Positions 45,318 to 57,380 of a stretch of 64,000 nucleotides of DNA are shown piece after piece (positions within the stretch are counted from its first letter, which is position 1; every line of letters begins with the position of its first letter). A program made the position numbers and the translations under genes. Origin of the DNA: Ceratothoa steindachneri. Lineage: Eukaryota > Arthropoda > Malacostraca > Isopoda > Cymothoidae. Where the stretch lies: assembly GCA_963969495.1 (NCBI GenBank), contig OZ018338.1, positions 49,524,780 to 49,588,779 of the forward strand, in the 5' to 3' direction. The notes under the pieces were generated by a model, which had not been told where the DNA came from, made no database searches, and saw nothing but the letters and a program-made list of their open reading frames with translations.

Positions 45318-46091
45318 GGTAATACTTCAGATTCGAGGCGCACGGTAGATGGCACTGTTAGTATATCTCTTATGACGTCAGACGGTAGCGTCAGATGTGA
45401 CAATCACTGCGTTATATTTTTTTGTTGTTTTGGGGATTTGTAACTTTTAGTCTATTATTTACTAAATATCTGCGCTCTGCTCGTTTATAGTTTTTTTTCT
45501 AAGTTAGGTAAGGTTTCTTGATGTCTTTTATTGTTTTTTGTTTTGTTTTCGTATTTTTTGTTTGCTGCGAACGATAACAGCTTCTTACTGGCAACATCGT
45601 AGCTTATAAATAGGACCCGTTTTGCAAATGTTTTTCTTTCGTTATTGTGTTTTCGTGCTCTCCATGTGCTTCTTTGTTATTCGAATTCAGCTTTACTGGG
45701 TATAATCGCGAAGAACTTTTAGATTATTTAGAGGCGCATAAACTAATCAAGAAACTTATAAAAGTAAGAATTTTTTGTTATTAGGTTAGGTTTTTCTGCC
45801 AGTAAAAAACTGTTGGGGAGAAAAACCCCCAGTAAATTCAAGGGGACTGCTCGTGGGGGAGATATCACTGCAGGGGGAACCACCCTGCGATGATCCTGAG
45901 TTTCAATCAATTGGGGGCGGGGGTCTGGGTGGCGCAGCCCCCCAGTATATACTCATACCCCCAAAAAATATTACGCCGTGATTGTCCACATCTGACGCTA
46001 CCGTCTGACGTCATAAGTGATATATTGTAGCCCAAAATTGTAGCCGACTAACAGCGCCATCTACCGTGCGCCCTGAATCTGAAGTGTTACC
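45318..46091. mobile_element. 774-bp TIR element with 8-bp duplication (non-autonomous DNA transposon)
   Basis: Left end GGTAATACTTCAGATTC, right end the reverse complement of GGTAACACTTCAGATTC; flanks TTTATAGT at 45,310-45,317 and 46,092-46,099. Arms of about 110 (left) and 135 bp (right) share GGCGCACGGTAGATGGC, TATGACGTCAGACGG and TAGCGTCAGATGTG; the left arm lacks ~25 bp present on the right. The inner ~520 bp has no recognisable transposase. It sits inside the end of the old CR1 ORF2, whose sequence continues on both sides. Confidence 0.93.
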
Positions 46092-46134
46092 TTTATAGTT
46101 TTGTCTGGGGGCGGGGGAGCAAATGTACACATTG

Positions 46135-46135
<1 letters not shown>

Positions 46136-46191
<56 letters not shown>
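46136..46191. repeat. (TA)n microsatellite followed by (TG)n
   Basis: TA run, then a short TGTGTG tract to 46,219. Confidence 0.97.
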
Positions 46192-46195
<4 letters not shown>

Positions 46196-46354
46196 GTGTG
46201 TGTGTGTGTTTGTGTGTGTCTATAACTCACAAAGTGTCGCGTGATTAAGCAAAAATGCAACAAAGCCCACAAGGAAAATAATGCGAAGATTCCGAGTACT
46301 TTCGAACTTTATCTCGAGTTCTTTAGCAAGGAATAACAAAAGCACAGATAAATG

Positions 46355-46439
<85 letters not shown>

Positions 46440-46488
46440 GTTTGTGTGTGTCTATAACTCACAAAGTGTCGCGTGATTAAGCAAAAAT

Positions 46489-47924
<1,436 letters not shown>

Positions 47925-47941
<17 letters not shown>

Positions 47942-48215
47942 GTAGAGCATCTAACCGGCAATCAGCAGACCCGGGTTCGTGTCCCGGCCAGGAAATTCAA
48001 ACTTTTTTCCCCTGGTGTTATTTCTGTCTTCTCGGTAAAGGATTGCCTTCATTGTGCCGCCCTCTCTCTCTTTGATTCTAGTCTTCTTCTAGTGTCCCTT
48101 TCTCTTACTTCTAAAAGACTCCTGTTTCTTGTCTCATTGCTCATTCGCGTCAAATTTCTCTTTCTCTTGGACTATATTACTATATAGTCTACAATACAAG
48201 GTTTCTGCACCTTTC
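47925..48215 (+). mobile_element. tRNA-derived SINE
   Basis: GCGGTAGAGCATCTAACCGG, then CAATCAGCAGACCC, then GGGTTCGTGTCCCGGCC give a D-arm with A-box remnant, an anticodon-arm-like segment and a T-arm with a near-consensus B box (GGTTCGTGTCC; usual GGTTCGANTCC). The acceptor stem is not paired and no CCA-like end follows, so this is not a working tRNA. A pyrimidine-rich body follows to about 48,215. It starts exactly where the palindrome's right arm ends. Confidence 0.65.
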
Positions 48216-48305
48216 TTTCTGTCTTCAAAATTGTTTTGAAAAGCAGAAAATAAATATGGCGAAAGCCCTGTGGTGGTTGTTACACCCGCAGAACTTGCAT
48301 TTGCT

Positions 48306-48310
<5 letters not shown>

Positions 48311-48391
<81 letters not shown>
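48311..48391. repeat. (TA)n microsatellite, ~81 bp
   Basis: Pure TA repeat. Confidence 0.98.
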
Positions 48392-48395
<4 letters not shown>

Positions 48396-48602
48396 GTATG
48401 TGTTGTATTTTGTAGCTGCATGATTTACCTTTTCGCAAGTCTTTATTGTTGATGCCTTTGAGGCAGTATTCTGAATACAATCCCGTGGATTCAGTTTATT
48501 GATTGTAAATGTAGGGTCCTTCATGCAGGAAGGGGCTCTTTGATTAACCTCTGAAGGGCCTTGTGGCTTTTCTCATCTATTGAATCATATATTTGAATTA
48601 TG
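48392..48602. repeat. Diverged copy of the palindrome-arm repeat
   Basis: Shares ordered blocks with the right arm: AATACAATCCCGTGGATTC (arm: ACACAATCCTATGGAT), CTTGTGGCTTTTCTCATC (arm: CTTGTGACTTTTGTCATC), then TGAATCATATAT (arm: TGAAATTATGTT). It is also next to a (TA)n, so the arm belongs to a dispersed repeat family. Confidence 0.55.
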
Positions 48603-48700
48603 GTATATACCGCTTCCGACTTCTGCGAAGTTAAGCCACTGGTGTGGTTAATCACTACTAGTAGTCTCCATTCAGGTATACTTCCTGCTGGCTGCTATAC
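48603..48700 (+). other. Possible 5S rRNA-derived sequence (SINE3-like head)
   Basis: ACCGCTTCCGACTTCTGCG, AAGTTAAGCCACTGG, GTGGTTAATCACTA, then GTAGTCTCCATTCAGGTATAC resemble in order the 5S segments 'CGTCCGATCACCGAAGTTAAGC', 'GCGGTTAGTACT' and 'GGGTGACCGCCTGGGAATACC'. CGAAGTTAAGC is the 5S internal control region core. It is too short and diverged for a working 5S gene. I call it a pseudogene or SINE head with modest confidence. Confidence 0.45.
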
Positions 48701-49264
48701 CCTGTAGATACCCGTGCTTCGGATTCCACGTTAAACAGTAGGTCCAAATCCCACTGAGAAATAATAGGCCTCAAAATGAGCGCTCGGTGTAAAATCCCTA
48801 CCTAATTATTTTTCAACCGGAAAACATTATAATTATTTACAGGTTTCGAGATATGGTCAACACCTTAAACTTGCAGAAGCTCTTCTAATAACTACCAGAA
48901 CGCGATTTCAATGTAAAAACAAATGAATTCCGAAACTAATTATATACGGTATTAACCTCGTAAATTCGTTTTACTTCTCACCTGACCCGAGGTCATCCAT
49001 CTCTCACCTTCTTCTCAACCTTTTCCTTATTTTGTAACCTCTTCCCCACACCTTTTATATGTATGAATACATAAAAGCAAAATGGAAATTGTCACACATT
49101 ACTTTGAAGGTGTCAATAGTATTGGAGGAAACGTCAGACATAAGTACAAAGCACTGCAAAGTAAAAACGTGTCCAGTCCTCTTCAAAGTGATATAAAGAG
49201 ACTCACTTTCAACACGAAGACATTTTGAAAAGTGGAAACTGAATGTAAGAAAACTAGTAGAAGG
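48701..49264. other. Spacer, nothing recognised
   Basis: AT-rich sequence; no gene seen. The first ~100 bp may be the body of the 5S-derived repeat. Confidence 0.45.
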
Positions 49265-49475
49265 CTGAAGCTGTAGGTCTCATGTTCCTGCGCCGGGGAG
49301 AGATGGGCCTACCCCCGACGCCGGAGCGTGCTTGTTTTTTTTTGTTTTTCTATGTTTGTTTTTTGCATTTTTTTGTTTGTTTGTTAATCTAGCCTATTAT
49401 TAGGCTGTATTGTGATTATGGCGACTTATGCTCTAGTAAGTAGTCGCCAGATGGGCTCCTTAAAGAAATGTACGA
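49265..49475 (+). mobile_element. I-group RNase-H LINE, 3' UTR only (5'-truncated)
   Basis: Same as the 3' UTR of copies 1 and 3: CATGTTCCTGCGCCGGGG, ACGCCGGAGCGTGCTT, a T-rich stretch, AATCTAGCCTATTATTAGGC, and the end AGTCGCCAGATGGGCTCC followed by TTAAAGAAA. A typical dead-on-arrival insertion. Confidence 0.9.
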
Positions 49476-49562
49476 AATATACTTCAAAGTGGTATGTTTT
49501 TTCATTCGATAATTGTAATCTAATATCCCTTATCTTGTATCGTATATCTCATCATATATAAT

Positions 49563-49578
49563 GATTTTTATTTTTTTT

Positions 49579-49609
<31 letters not shown>

Positions 49610-49611
49610 TC
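49563..49611. repeat. Poly-T and (CT)n tract at the gap edge
   Basis: T-run to 49,583, then CT repeat up to the Ns; on the opposite strand it reads (GA)n. The gap probably lies in this low-complexity sequence. Confidence 0.95.
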
Positions 49612-49811
49612 NNNNNNNNNNNNNNNNNNNNNNNNNNNNNNNNNNNNNNNNNNNNNNNNNNNNNNNNNNNNNNNNNNNNNNNNNNNNNNNNNNNNNNNNN
49701 NNNNNNNNNNNNNNNNNNNNNNNNNNNNNNNNNNNNNNNNNNNNNNNNNNNNNNNNNNNNNNNNNNNNNNNNNNNNNNNNNNNNNNNNNNNNNNNNNNNN
49801 NNNNNNNNNNN
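49612..49811. other. Assembly gap, 200 N
   Basis: Exactly 200 unknown bases; a round number suggests a placeholder of unknown true length. Confidence 0.99.
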
Positions 49812-50700
49812 CGGGAAGAGAGCTTGTGTGTACCTTTGACTTTTCGAGCTATGTCGGCGGGGGTACCTCTCTTCTGGGTACCCCTGGTAGGGCTTCCCTT
49901 GTCGATTTAGCCGGAAACGAGGTTCCAGACTAAGTGCGGCCTTCCTTCCTTTTTCTACTCTATCCTTCTCCTTTTTCACTTTTATCCTATCTCTTGCACT
50001 TATTATACAAATAGAAAAACCAAAAAAACCTTGCTCCTATCGTGTCACCCTTACCTTTTTTGCCCTCTATCTACATATAAGGACCTGGCAGCTACCTCAC
50101 GCGTCAGAAGAGAGGCTTTGGAACCTCTATAAACAACGCTAATCGACGCTCACTGGTTGCGAGAGACTAGGACTAGAGGTGTCCTAAGCGTTGGGGCACG
50201 ATGAATGGGATGAGGCTAGTGCCTCGTTAACCCCCCTTCCCTGGCGCGTAATTATTGACCATTCTCAGTGACCGTTGACGGGTGCCTCTGGTAGCATCGG
50301 TCCGAGGTGACGGCCCTTTGTTCCCAGGTTGGTTGCCAGGCCAATAAAAAGCTTTGGGTCGAGTCTCTTAGTGGGGTGGGATATCCATTGAACACCAATC
50401 CGAGATCCTGGCCGTCGTGAAGGGAACTAGTAGGAGTTTAGTACGGGGCGTGCTCCGTTGTTCACTTGGTGAGAAATTGATGGCCCCTTCGGGGACCGTC
50501 AGTGCTGCTTGGTTGGGAGCCACGGCACGCCGAGGTTTGACGACTCGGTCGGACGAAAAGCAGCACATGGAGCGTGCCTTCTGAAAGATTCGAAACGTCT
50601 CCGATGGATAGGCGGGAGCGACTCACGCGGGGCGAACTCACCACCCCCCTTCTTTTTTATTGAGTGGTCAAAAAGTATTCAGAGATATAAATTGTTCAGC
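49812..50700. other. Probable 5' UTR of LINE copy B plus unassigned sequence
   Basis: GC-rich sequence leading up to ORF1 at 50,701. No second copy in the window allows its left boundary to be set; copy A is truncated before this region. Confidence 0.45.
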
Positions 50701-51915
50701 ATGACTGGAAAGAAAGGACCGGCTGCTCTTAAATACACATGTTCAGTGTGCAAAAAGGACAAGTGGTGCGTGGATTTTCGGGAGGGGTGTTACTCCAAAT
50801 GCCACCCGGCAAGTATCTGCATTGACTGTGTCCTTAAAGGAGAAGTGCAAGAGCTCAAGGATCTATATACATCATCTGAGCAAAAAATCTAAAGAATTGG
50901 AGACGAAGCTGCAGAACCTACGAGTCTAAACACACTCGTCAGCTTCGCCGTCTCGAGGACAGGATCGTCGAGTTGTCAAGACTAGAGGTCCGATCGGCTA
51001 CCGATGCATCTCCCACCGACGTGGGTGGATCCGCCGACGAGACCGTCTCCCAAGAAGCGAGCACTGCATCGGCAGTGTCACGCCAGCCTTCGAATGTCCC
51101 AGAGCTGGAGTCGGCTGCTGCGGGACTGGCTCCACCGGCCAAAAAGAAGAGAAAGAAGAACGGAAAGTAAAAGGAAGAGAAGGTAGAAACAGAAGAAGAG
51201 AAAACAGAAACACAAGTTAAACCGGAGGAATATAAGAAAAAAAGAAAGAAGAAAAGGAAGGAAAATATGAAGAAAGAGGAAAAAGAGAAGGCGCTGTCCT
51301 CTGCGAGAGTCGTCCTTATCGGTGATTCTCAATCAAGAGAGCTGAAACCCATGCTAGCGGCACGCCTTCGCACCAGTGTGAGGGTAAGCTGCCTCCCAGG
51401 ACGTGGGAACCACCAGATAAGAGTAGAGGCTGAGAGTTCAGTCGTTGCCCTGATGGTAAGTGACAACGACCTCTACCTCAGAGGAGGTAGGGTAGGCCCT
51501 ACAGGCGAGATCCTTCAGACGGTCATGGGGGCTATGGATGACTGTAGGTTGAAAACCCGCAGACGTGTCGTGGTGGGGATGCTCCCGAGAAGAGGTCCAA
51601 GCTGGATCGCTCACTCGAGGAACGTCGCATTGAATCGACGACTAGGATATTTATGTTCGGCGGAAGGTTTTTTTTGTCGACCCCTACCGCATCTTTTATG
51701 GTAGGAATGATCTCTACCAAAGGGATAGGGTGCACCTTTCCTTTAAAGGAAAGGCTGTACTCTCAAACCTAATACAAGATGTCGTTGAGCGGACTCAAAA
51801 GACGGTCCGGCCCAGAGTGAGGGCGAACGTGCGCCAGTACGCCAAAGTCACCCCTGAAACGACCTTCGCAGAGTTCACTCGAAAGGGAGCCACCACACCA
51901 CCAAAAAGAGAATAA
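50701..51915 (+). pseudogene. LINE ORF1: PHD-like Cys/His domain, coiled coil, SGNH esterase
   Basis: ATG 50,701 opens a frame with YTCSVCKKDKWCVDF, CYSKCHPASICIDC (50,737-50,847): seven Cys and one His, PHD-like zinc binding. A frameshift near 50,888 and stops follow. A coiled coil with RRLEDRIVELS (about 50,945) matches copy A, then a Lys/Glu-rich linker. The esterase reads VVLIGDSQSRELK (block I, Ser nucleophile, near 51,310), VSDNDLYLRGGR (block III-like Asn, near 51,460) and, after a frameshift near 51,670, DRVHLSFKGKAV (block V Asp-His, near 51,731). ORF1s with PHD and esterase domains are known in CR1-type LINEs. Catalytic Ser, Asp and His are all kept here, but the frameshifts disable it. 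Confidence 0.85.
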
Positions 51916-51949
51916 AGAGACAAGGAGACGGGAAACAGAAGAGCGTTGG

Positions 51950-54682
51950 TTCTTCTGTTTAATGCGAGGTCTATCAGAAACAAGTTTCTTGAACTTCGGG
52001 CCTCGTAGCAACAGAAGAATATGAGATGGTGGCCATAACGGAGTCATGGATAAAACCTAAACCCGAGATTTTGAAGGTGAATTCACGATTCCCGGTTACC
52101 AGCTCTTCCTGAAAGATAGGCCAGACAGAGAGGGTGGCGGTGTAATGTTGTATGTCAAGGATACTCTAAAACTCGATGGATTGCAACATCGTATCCGACC
52201 ATGAACTGTGGTCGGTGTTGACCTAGAGATAGGTCCTGCCAGATATAGGATCCTGGTGCTTTACAGACCCCCTGCCCAATTCTTAGAGCAGGACAGGAGT
52301 CTGTACCAGCTGTTAGGCGAACTTGTAAAAGACAGAGTGTGTATCGTCATGGGGGATTTCCACACACAAGTTGACTGGGAAACAAGATAGCCCTGTGGCG
52401 AGAACGCACTACTCCTGGAGTTCGCGAACAACGACTTCCTGACTCAATGGGAGAGAGAGCCAACGAGAGGAGAAAATATCCTCGACTTGGTTTTCACCTC
52501 TGAGGTCACATCGTTGAGGACCTCTCTGTTGGCGAAGAGTTCGGTGGCAGTGACCACCGACTAATTAGATTTGTAGTCACCAGAAGGCAGGGCCTGCAAC
52601 TAGTAAATCGAGGAAACTTGATTCGAGAAGAGTAGACTTTGCAGGTCTTCGTGCTGGACTGACTGACACAAGGCTAGAAGTGTGCGATGTTGTTGAAGAC
52701 TCGTGGAACAGTTTCAAAACCACATTCATGAGTCTTCAATCGCGTTTCATCCCTCTGAAATGCACCCGTCGGTCTTCTGTTCAACCAAAGTGGTTTAATC
52801 GAGAAATCGACCAACTGCTTAGGGAGAAGAGAAATGTGTACCGGCAATCGAAGATCTCGGCGGGACTTTGACGAATACCGGAGGCTATCCAGGAGAGTGA
52901 AGTCCAGCATAAGGGCGGCTAAGCGGTCTGAGGAACTCAGAGTGGCGAGACTTTGTAAAGAGAATCCTAAGGAGTTCTTTGGATATGCAAACAGCCGTAA
53001 ACCAATCCATCGAACGATTGGCCCTTTGAGGAATGAGGAGGGGACATTTCTAACACTCAGCTGCAGAAAATGCTAACCTCCTCAACGACTACTTCTGTTC
53101 AGGGTTTCTGAAGAGTGTGGTCCCATCCTCCAGCCAACGGATTCCTAATCGGGGGAAATGCTGGAAGATATGGACTTCACCGAAGGAGAAATAGAAAAGA
53201 AGATTACTGACCTAATGATTAATAAGTCACCTGGCCCGGATGGGTTTCTACCTAAAGTGTTGAAAATGTGCACGATCAAGTGTCACGACACCTGAGCGCA
53301 ATCTTGAACATGTCAATCCGGACCGAATGCGTTCCTAGAGACTGGCGTGAAGCGGAGGTGACTCCTCTCTTCAAGAAAGGAGACCGTAGCCAACCGTCGA
53401 ACTACCGACCTACCAGTCTGACTTCGATAGTCGGTAAACTCATGGAAAGCATCATGGTGGACAAAATGACGTCGCATTTAGAGTTAAACCTGCTACTGAG
53501 GAGTTCCCAGCACGGCTTCCGAAGGCAACGGTCATGCCTGATGAACCTTGTGGAATTCTTCCACTTTGTCTTCAGTGGGCACGATCGGGACAAGGCGGTA
53601 GATGTGGTGTACTTAGACTTTGTGAAAGCCTTTGATAAGGTACCACACCGCCGCCTTCTCCGGAAAGTGCGAGCGCTGGGCATAGACGGAAAATAGCCGG
53701 CTGGATAGAGAACTGGCTAAATGGCAGACGGCAACGGGTGCTGAATGGATAGGCTTCATCGTGGGTGCCCGTTACTAGCGGAGTGCCTCAAGGTTCTGTC
53801 CTGGGACCACTACTATTCATCATCTACGTCAACGACATAGACGGTGACATGGTTGCCAAAATTTCTAAATTTGCCGACGATACCAAGCTTGGTATTAAAG
53901 TTGCAAAGTATGGAAATACTGCCCGCCTGCAAGATGATGTTCGGAAGATTGGGGAGTGGTCTGGTGATACGTGACAAATGCCTTTTAACGTAAACAAATG
54001 CAAAGTAATGCATATCGGCCACCGAAATCCCCAATCACCCTATATCCTTAAGGACATTGCTCTTGAATCCACTGACACTGAGAAGGACTTGGGTGTAACT
54101 ATCACCAGTGACCTCAATTTCTCGAAACAGTGTATTGAGGTGGAGAAGAAAGCTCAAAAGATGTTAGGGTATATAAAGCGACAGTTTGGATATCGGAACA
54201 AGGAGATAGTACTGTGTCTGTACAACTCCCTCGTCCGACCGCTCCTGTAGTACCCCGTACAATTTTGGAGTCCTTCATTTAGAAAGGCCATCGCGAGATT
54301 GGAACGCGTGCAAGCCAGGGCAACCAAACTGATTCCCTCTATCAGGCCTAAAAGTTATGAAGATAGATTAAGGGAATTAGATCTGTTCTCGTTGGAAACC
54401 CATAGAACGCGTGGTCAGCTCATCGTAGTTTTCAAAATACTTCGAGGCTTCCACAATATTGGCCACAGAGCTATTTTCAGCCTTAATGAGAGCAGAGCAA
54501 GAAATCACGGCCTGAAACTTGAGATGAAGCGTTACAACCGTGATCTGTGTGGGAAATCTTTCGCGTACAGTATCTGCGGTAGCTGGAACGCACTTCCGAT
54601 GCAGGTTGTCAACAGCAATTCTGTTGACCAGTTCAAGACAAGACTAGACAGGGTCTTGAAAAGTGGCCGTTTAAGGACGTAA
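51950..54682 (+). pseudogene. LINE ORF2: endonuclease and reverse transcriptase
   Basis: Endonuclease: SIRNKFLELR and MVAITESWI near 52.0 kb, YRILVLYRPP (52.25 kb), CIVMGDFHTQVDWETR with GDFH in place of GDFN (52.35 kb), NILDLVFTSE (52.49 kb), SDHRLIRFV (52.55 kb). RT: INKSPGPDGFLPKVLK (53.22 kb), VPRDWREAEVTPLFKKGDRS and NYRPTSLTSIVGKL (53.33-53.44 kb), SSQHGFRRQRSC (53.51 kb), VVYLDFVKAFDKVPHRRLLR (motif A, 53.61 kb), SGVPQGSVLGPLLFIIYVND (motif B, 53.78 kb), KFADDTKLGIKV (motif C, 53.87 kb). The thumb and C-terminus run to 54,682 with [10 protein letters not shown] and RVQARATKLIPSI. At least five frameshifts or stops. This is the best-preserved LINE polymerase in the window. Confidence 0.93.
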
Positions 54683-54975
54683 AGCAATTGAGCAGAGATG
54701 TGCCCGCTCGACTGCTGGTCCAAAGGTACCCTCATTGAATGGACCGTAAGGTCTTCTAGGGTACTTTCTTTCTTTGTTACTCCTTGTTACTCTCTCTTTT
54801 GCTGGGAAACGCTTGGACCCTTCCTAATAGTTGTTTTTCCGGGGCATTTTATTATCCCTCGTTGTTCCTGCGGGTGTTCCTGGACGAGATTGGCTTTAGT
54901 TCCAATTTTTGGCCATGACTCCACGTCTCGGGCATTTTAATTCCCATAACTTCACCACTTTCAATTGCCCTCTTT

Positions 54976-55459
54976 CACTCTTATTTTAAACGGGGTTGAG
55001 TTCCCCTCTTCGACCTATTTTGGCTCTAGATTAAGACCAGGAATGTTAAAAAGTTCACCTTGGAGGGTTAGGGCCGAGAGCGCGTATTTGAAACCTCCAA
55101 GAATTAATTCGTTTTTTATATTTACAAAAGACTGTTGAATGTAATCATTCTTTGTGTAATCATTTTGAGTGTAATCATAGCGGCAATCAACGATGGCATT
55201 GTTGAAAATGTTTGATATTGAAAGTTTATTCATGGTTTTCTGCGATTTTCCTTTTGTTTTTGGTTCGCTCCTCGGCGAAGAGGGTCGCCTTTAATCTTCG
55301 TTACCCAGCAAGACACTGTATTGAATCCCTTCTTAATTAGTGTGTGTGGGGGGGGGGGGGTATTTGTCACGATGATGGAAACCTCTCTCCACCATCTCAT
55401 CCACACCCACTCGTTAAGCATCTTCCTGTTACACTTAGGAGCTGCACTTCCTTCCGGGC
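54976..55459. other. Spacer
   Basis: No gene. Contains a G13 run near 55,349 and three close repeats of GTAATCAT(T) at 55,141-55,178. Confidence 0.5.
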
Positions 55460-55768
55460 TGAGTGCAAATTAGGGAAGCCCCGTCACGGGGCTGCTGTCT
55501 GATGGGGCCTGGGAGTGTTGTTTATACCCCTTCCCCTCTCTCCCTCCCTCCCTCCCTTTCTCCCTCCCTCCCTCCCTCTCAGCGCTATTTTTAATATGCG
55601 ACGATCCTCTCAACCTTTTGTCCACTCGCACCTGGTCCAGTAGCAACTGTTCTCACCCGGACAAAGTTCGGTTCGCTAGAGATGGTGCTGAGTAGACTGC
55701 ACGCCATCCAGGGATCACCGAGCCTCGGTGTATGGGGATAATAGGGGGTTACCCAACCTACTCATTAG

Positions 55769-57380
55769 CAGGGTTGTCAAATTAGCTTTTTTGATGCCAA
55801 ATTCCCCAAACCTAGCTTTTTTCAGTTTGCCTGGCATCACAGAATTCATTTGGCTTGTTTACATCCTAAAATTATATACACGAAAATTATATATTATCCT
55901 TTTAAAAATAATTTCTTAGCAGTTATATCGAATGTGGAAATACCTTTTCTGCAAAAAAGGTAACACAGCAAAACCAGTGTGTGTGCTCGTGGGATTTATA
56001 GTCTTAGGCTATAACTCTTAGTATAGAGCAAATATATGTCTAACGCATCTCGGTGTACTTTCTAAGTTTCTATATGGTGACCCTGTGCGCTTTTATAATT
56101 TATTAGCTTTACCCATAGCCCCGTCTTCAAAGAAATAGAAAGCTTCTTATGATAGCAATCGTAAATATGATTATAATTGGGACAAAACATGTAGGGTGCA
56201 AAAAGGCTGAAGATGGATCAGCGGCAGCATTTTTTAAACTTTGCCACTGCACTATTATACCAAGAATTACGAGTAGCAACCTCTCAACTCATGAAAAAAC
56301 CGAGAAACACAGGATGAAAACTCCTTCAAAGAAACAGACACAATGCAAATTTAAAGAGTTCCAGGCAAAATAATGATAAAGTTGAAGAAGTAGAGCTGCA
56401 AATTGCTGTAACTATGACCTACCATTGTGCGATACGTAGATTCATCATCTGAATGAATTCATGAGAGCACATGGACAGGAAAGTACACTGAGCCACATAA
56501 ATTTACATAGAACTAAAGTTCATGCTTAATAAAAAAATCATTTCGCCTGCACTGAAAACTGAAAAGCAACATTCGTCAAGTTGATCTTGGTATCAAATTC
56601 TTAACAGAATCTAATAAGTTCCTACAGCAAAACCACAGTACTGAGGCTCATCTAGAAATAAAAAATGCCAAACAAAGATGTATGTCTATGCTAGAAGAAG
56701 CTCTAAGTCAAGTTAGATATAGACTTCCCTCGGCGAGAGATACATTTCGAGACCTATCAAAATTGAGCCCATGATAACTTCAAATCAACTTTTAAGGGCC
56801 ATGTTTTAAGAGTTGCCCTTTTTACACCTCGTAGGAAATAATATCAGCACTATTGAAGAACAATACAGGAAAATGCCTTTTGTTGATTGCAAAGAAGAAG
56901 CTCCATTTAAGAAACATGGACTTCCTACAGACAGGAAACAGTTTTGGATTGGTGAACTTCAACATCAGGCATTTAAAGATTTTGTTAACTCTGCCCTTAC
57001 TTTTTTTAATAACTCCAGTTAGTAATGCCGTAGTTGAGAGGATATTTTCTCTTGTATCTTCAGTTAAAACAAAAGCAAGAAACATAATGCAGCTCAATTT
57101 TCTTGATGCTATTGTCAGAATCAAAGCAGAACTATTGCTTTCTAACAAAAGTTGTAAGGATTTCATTCCATCTTCAAAAATGTTAAAGGACTTCACATCT
57201 GACGAGATTTATGCTGTAGGTTCCACTTGCTCCAGTGTGGATGACACTGATGAAATGGATCTGGAACTTTTTAGGTGATGTAAGTATGAAACATATACAT
57301 TTTAAATTTGTTTGGCTTTTTCTGGCTTTTATACAGTATTGTTTGGCTTTAAATAAAAAAATAATAATATGGCAACCCTG
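55769..57380 (+). mobile_element. hAT transposon, 1,612 bp, with TIRs and 8-bp duplication
   Basis: Ends: CAGGGTTGTCAAATTAG on the left and, reversed, CAGGGTTGCCATATTAT on the right. Flanked by CTCATTAG at 55,761-55,768 and 57,381-57,388. TIR sequence starting CAGGG and an 8-bp duplication are hAT hallmarks. Inside is a plus-strand hAT transposase remnant. The related LINE sequence at 23,150-23,170 (ACTCTACTACTTAGTGGACTC) has the uninterrupted site. Confidence 0.96.
56185..57278 (+). pseudogene. hAT transposase (broken)
   Basis: N-terminal zinc-finger-like start: EDGSAAAFFKLCHC then NLSTHEKTEKHRM (56,205-56,330), the 'FCK-C----H--T-KH' BED/TTF-type finger of hAT transposases. The middle (56,400-56,800) is fragmented: IRQVDLGIK-type and LEEALSQVRYRLPSARDTF stretches in differing frames. 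The C-terminus (56,853-57,278) keeps the hAT dimerisation block: PVSNAVVERIFSLVSSVKTK, ARNIMQLNFLDAIVRIKAEL. Catalytic acids cannot be placed because of stops. With the TIRs only 1.6 kb apart the internal region is probably also deleted. Confidence 0.9.

Larger units (their letters stand above)
42601..46135 (+). mobile_element. Old CR1-type LINE, right part (host of several insertions)
   Basis: Continues the endonuclease begun at 35,985 (GNSDHQKVHF at 42,66x), then the linker (about 43,050-43,330), the RT core (43,850-44,420: VNKVSGPDNIHSRILKE, FKKLNKVN, SDFSKAVDVVP) and the thumb (44,860-45,060: ILNLYNSYARPHLECCIQA, RRVTKLIPSECVDRLRVLNM, FSLERCLRGDMIEPLK). The C-terminus near 45,250-45,309 is followed by MGRKYYGGFYS, the usual end of CR1 ORF2. 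Dozens of stops show it is the oldest layer of the nest. The 3' end is probably at the (TA)n near 46,136. Confidence 0.85.
50701..54975 (+). mobile_element. CR1/L2-group LINE, copy B, nearly full-length
   Basis: ORF1 (50,701-51,915) and ORF2 (about 51,950-54,682) are both present in the normal order with several frameshifts and stops. ORF1 carries a Cys/His N-terminus, coiled coil and SGNH esterase; ORF2 carries endonuclease and RT with FADD. The 3' region (54,683-54,975) is untranslated. The matching copy A lies at 1-2,295 on the other strand. Confidence 0.92.

Noticed and set aside
50509..50892. 127-codon frame starting at 50,509
   Set aside because: The added 5' part has no similarity; the LINE ORF1 most plausibly starts at ATG 50,701 just before the Cys-rich domain.
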